This document shows positions 4,977 through 5,093 of a stretch of DNA of 5,093 nt, piece by piece. Under the pieces are notes generated by a model, which worked only from the letters and a program-made list of their open reading frames with translations, ran no database searches and was not told the DNA's origin. How positions within the stretch are numbered: the first letter of the stretch is position 1; every line of letters starts with the position of its first letter. A program made the translations under genes and the position numbers. Source of the DNA: Novosphingopyxis sp038234155 (lineage in GTDB: Bacteria; Pseudomonadota; Alphaproteobacteria; Sphingomonadales; Sphingomonadaceae); contig JBBSUT010000154.1 in assembly GCA_038234155.1 (NCBI GenBank), positions 1 to 5,093 of the forward strand, given 5' to 3'.

Positions 4977-5093
4977 TCAGCTTTCCGGCAGGAAATCGGG
5001 CACCGAAAGATAGCGCTCGCCGGTGTCATAGTTGAAACCCAGGACGCGGCTGCCGGCGGGCAGGTCTTTCAGCTTTTGCGCGATGGCTGCAAG
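4977..5093 (-). CDS. C-terminal end of a cysteine synthase-type PLP enzyme (partial)
   Basis: The last 38 codons of a minus-strand gene whose body lies beyond the right edge, with stop TGA at 4979-4977. The visible tail includes LPAGSRVLGFNYDTGERYLSV and ends PDFLPES. The D-T/S-G-E-R-Y-L-S element near the end is the typical C-terminal strand of O-acetylserine sulfhydrylases (CysK/CysM) and related cystathionine beta-synthase-type enzymes, which make cysteine from O-acetylserine and sulfide. No catalytic lysine or active-site loop is in view, so the exact member cannot be settled. Convergent with the acyl-CoA dehydrogenase gene, sharing the terminator between them. Confidence 0.7.
   Translation of the reverse strand, partial: LAAIAQKLKDLPAGSRVLGFNYDTGERYLSVPDFLPES

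Overview
The window reads as ordinary chromosomal DNA of a high-GC alphaproteobacterium, most likely a member of the Sphingomonadales. The basis is the strong preference for G or C at third codon positions, the PurF N-terminus with a propeptide before the catalytic cysteine, the stand-alone HisI, and the pairing of a MerR-type regulator with a long (about 590-residue) acyl-CoA dehydrogenase. The lineage is inferred from protein style, not from a search.

Layout, left to right. (1) purF, glutamine PRPP amidotransferase, lies on the minus strand from 1430 to the left edge; only its last few residues are outside the window. (2) A divergent intergenic region (1431-1619) carries weak promoter candidates for both directions and a 9-bp direct repeat. 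(3) hisI (1620-1982) is on the plus strand, overlapped by 4 nt by a GTG-started gene for a small cysteine-rich lipoprotein of unknown function (1979-2503). (4) A promoter/operator region (2504-2581) contains a perfect 7-4-7 inverted repeat filling the space between a -35-like and a -10-like hexamer. (5) A MerR-family regulator (2582-3040) is followed after 81 bp by an acyl-CoA dehydrogenase gene (3122-4906). The gap between them contains a 22-bp near-perfect tandem duplication. (6) A 34-bp perfect palindrome flanked by T-rich runs on both strands serves as a shared terminator for the dehydrogenase gene and a convergent minus-strand gene. (7) That minus-strand gene is represented by its last 38 codons and resembles the C-terminus of a cysteine synthase-type PLP enzyme.

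Functionally there are two themes. purF and hisI are arranged head to head and belong to two PRPP-fed pathways (purine and histidine synthesis) that are chemically linked through AICAR. The MerR regulator and dehydrogenase form a probable self-regulated acyl-CoA (fatty acid or branched-chain) degradation unit. The regulator is a LiuR-like MerR without metal-binding cysteines, and its likely operator is visible upstream of its own gene.

No mobile element, CRISPR array, tRNA or rRNA was seen. Nothing here looks like a wholly new system. The least explained items are the HisI-coupled lipoprotein, the detailed structure of the MerR operator, and the tandem palindrome-bearing repeat between regulator and dehydrogenase.
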